NCBI GenBank assembly: GCA_022706165.1
Contig: JAKJDA010000176.1
Span: 1 to 6,463, forward strand
DNA from: Candidatus Hydrogenedentota bacterium
GTDB taxonomy: Bacteria > Hydrogenedentota > Hydrogenedentia > Hydrogenedentales > SLHB01
Reading direction: 5' to 3'
DNA: 6,463 nucleotides
The first letter of the stretch is position 1, and every line of letters starts with the position of its first letter. Below are positions 6,283 through 6,463 of this stretch, piece by piece. The translations under genes were made by a program, and so were the position numbers. The notes under the pieces are model-generated. The model saw only the letters and a list, made by a program, of their open reading frames with translations. It was not told the origin of the DNA and made no database searches.

Positions 6283-6463
6283 CGGCTCACCTCCTCTTTC
6301 TGCTGTTTGTCCAACAAGATCGTCTCGAGCGCCTCGATGCGCTGCGCCATCCGTTCCATGCCATGGTGCATTTCCTGAAATATCCGCGCTTCTTCCTGGG
6401 TCATCGCCGCATTCGCTGCTTTGCCGCCGCGCAGAAAGCGCACCAACAGCAGGATGAACCCAA
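6279..6463 (-). CDS. pspB: PspB-like membrane protein, N-terminus outside the window
   Basis: The minus-strand frame is open from the window edge to a stop at 6281-6279 and encodes 60 residues. It begins with hydrophobic GFILLLVRFLRGGK, the end of a membrane segment. A short charged coiled coil follows: MTQEEARIFQEMHHGMERM, then AQRIEALETILLDKQQKEE. This layout (one N-terminal membrane helix plus a helical region ending in an RIxxLExIL motif) is that of PspB, and the 4-base ATGA overlap with pspC supports it. The first part of the protein is beyond the window. An internal Met is not a likely start because the membrane helix would be lost. It is a probable partner of PspC. Confidence 0.82.
   Translation of the reverse strand, partial: GFILLLVRFLRGGKAANAAMTQEEARIFQEMHHGMERMAQRIEALETILLDKQQKEEVSR

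Noticed and set aside
5452..6378. Long plus-strand reading frame of 308 codons
   Set aside because: It reads through the antisense of the tRNA, giving the familiar spurious GATRTHDLRLRRPLLYPPEL peptide, and through the antisense of pspC and part of pspB.
1..6463. CRISPR array, transposase, integrase or phage genes
   Set aside because: No regularly spaced repeats and no mobile-element protein motifs were seen on either strand.

Overview
This GC-rich bacterial window (about 60% G+C by eye) carries ordinary housekeeping and metabolic genes plus one apparently uncharacterised structured RNA. Protein style, codon use and gene types suggest an uncultured or poorly sampled lineage, perhaps Hydrogenedentota or another Planctomycetota-like phylum. 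That placement is an inference without marker-gene support. No phage, transposon, CRISPR or defence genes are visible.

Layout. Positions 1-1863 (minus) hold a fused alpha-beta E1 component of a 2-oxoacid dehydrogenase complex. It is cut by the window edge and broken by a frameshifting deletion near 265. Positions 1864-2229 are gene-free and end in an AT-rich control region with an 11-bp inverted repeat and a near-consensus sigma-70 promoter. That promoter drives a roughly 300-nt non-coding RNA (about 2230-2531, plus) that ends in a very strong intrinsic terminator. A zinc-dependent MDR alcohol dehydrogenase-like gene follows (2651-3601, plus). It converges on a xylose-isomerase-like TIM-barrel protein (3653-4465, minus). 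Upstream of that gene lie a Mn-type superoxide dismutase (4663-5277, minus), a tRNA-Arg(UCU) with encoded CCA (5565-5641, minus) and a translationally coupled PspB-PspC pair (5896-6463, minus; PspB is partial).

How the genes fit together. There is no single pathway. SodA (superoxide removal) and PspBC (envelope stress) are both stress functions but are separated by a tRNA and probably transcribed independently. The MDR dehydrogenase and the TIM-barrel isomerase are convergent, so they are not an operon. The items most worth a second look are the structured RNA with its paired upstream operator-like repeats, and the broken E1 gene. A disrupted E1 would lack most of the beta domain unless the lesion is an assembly error.
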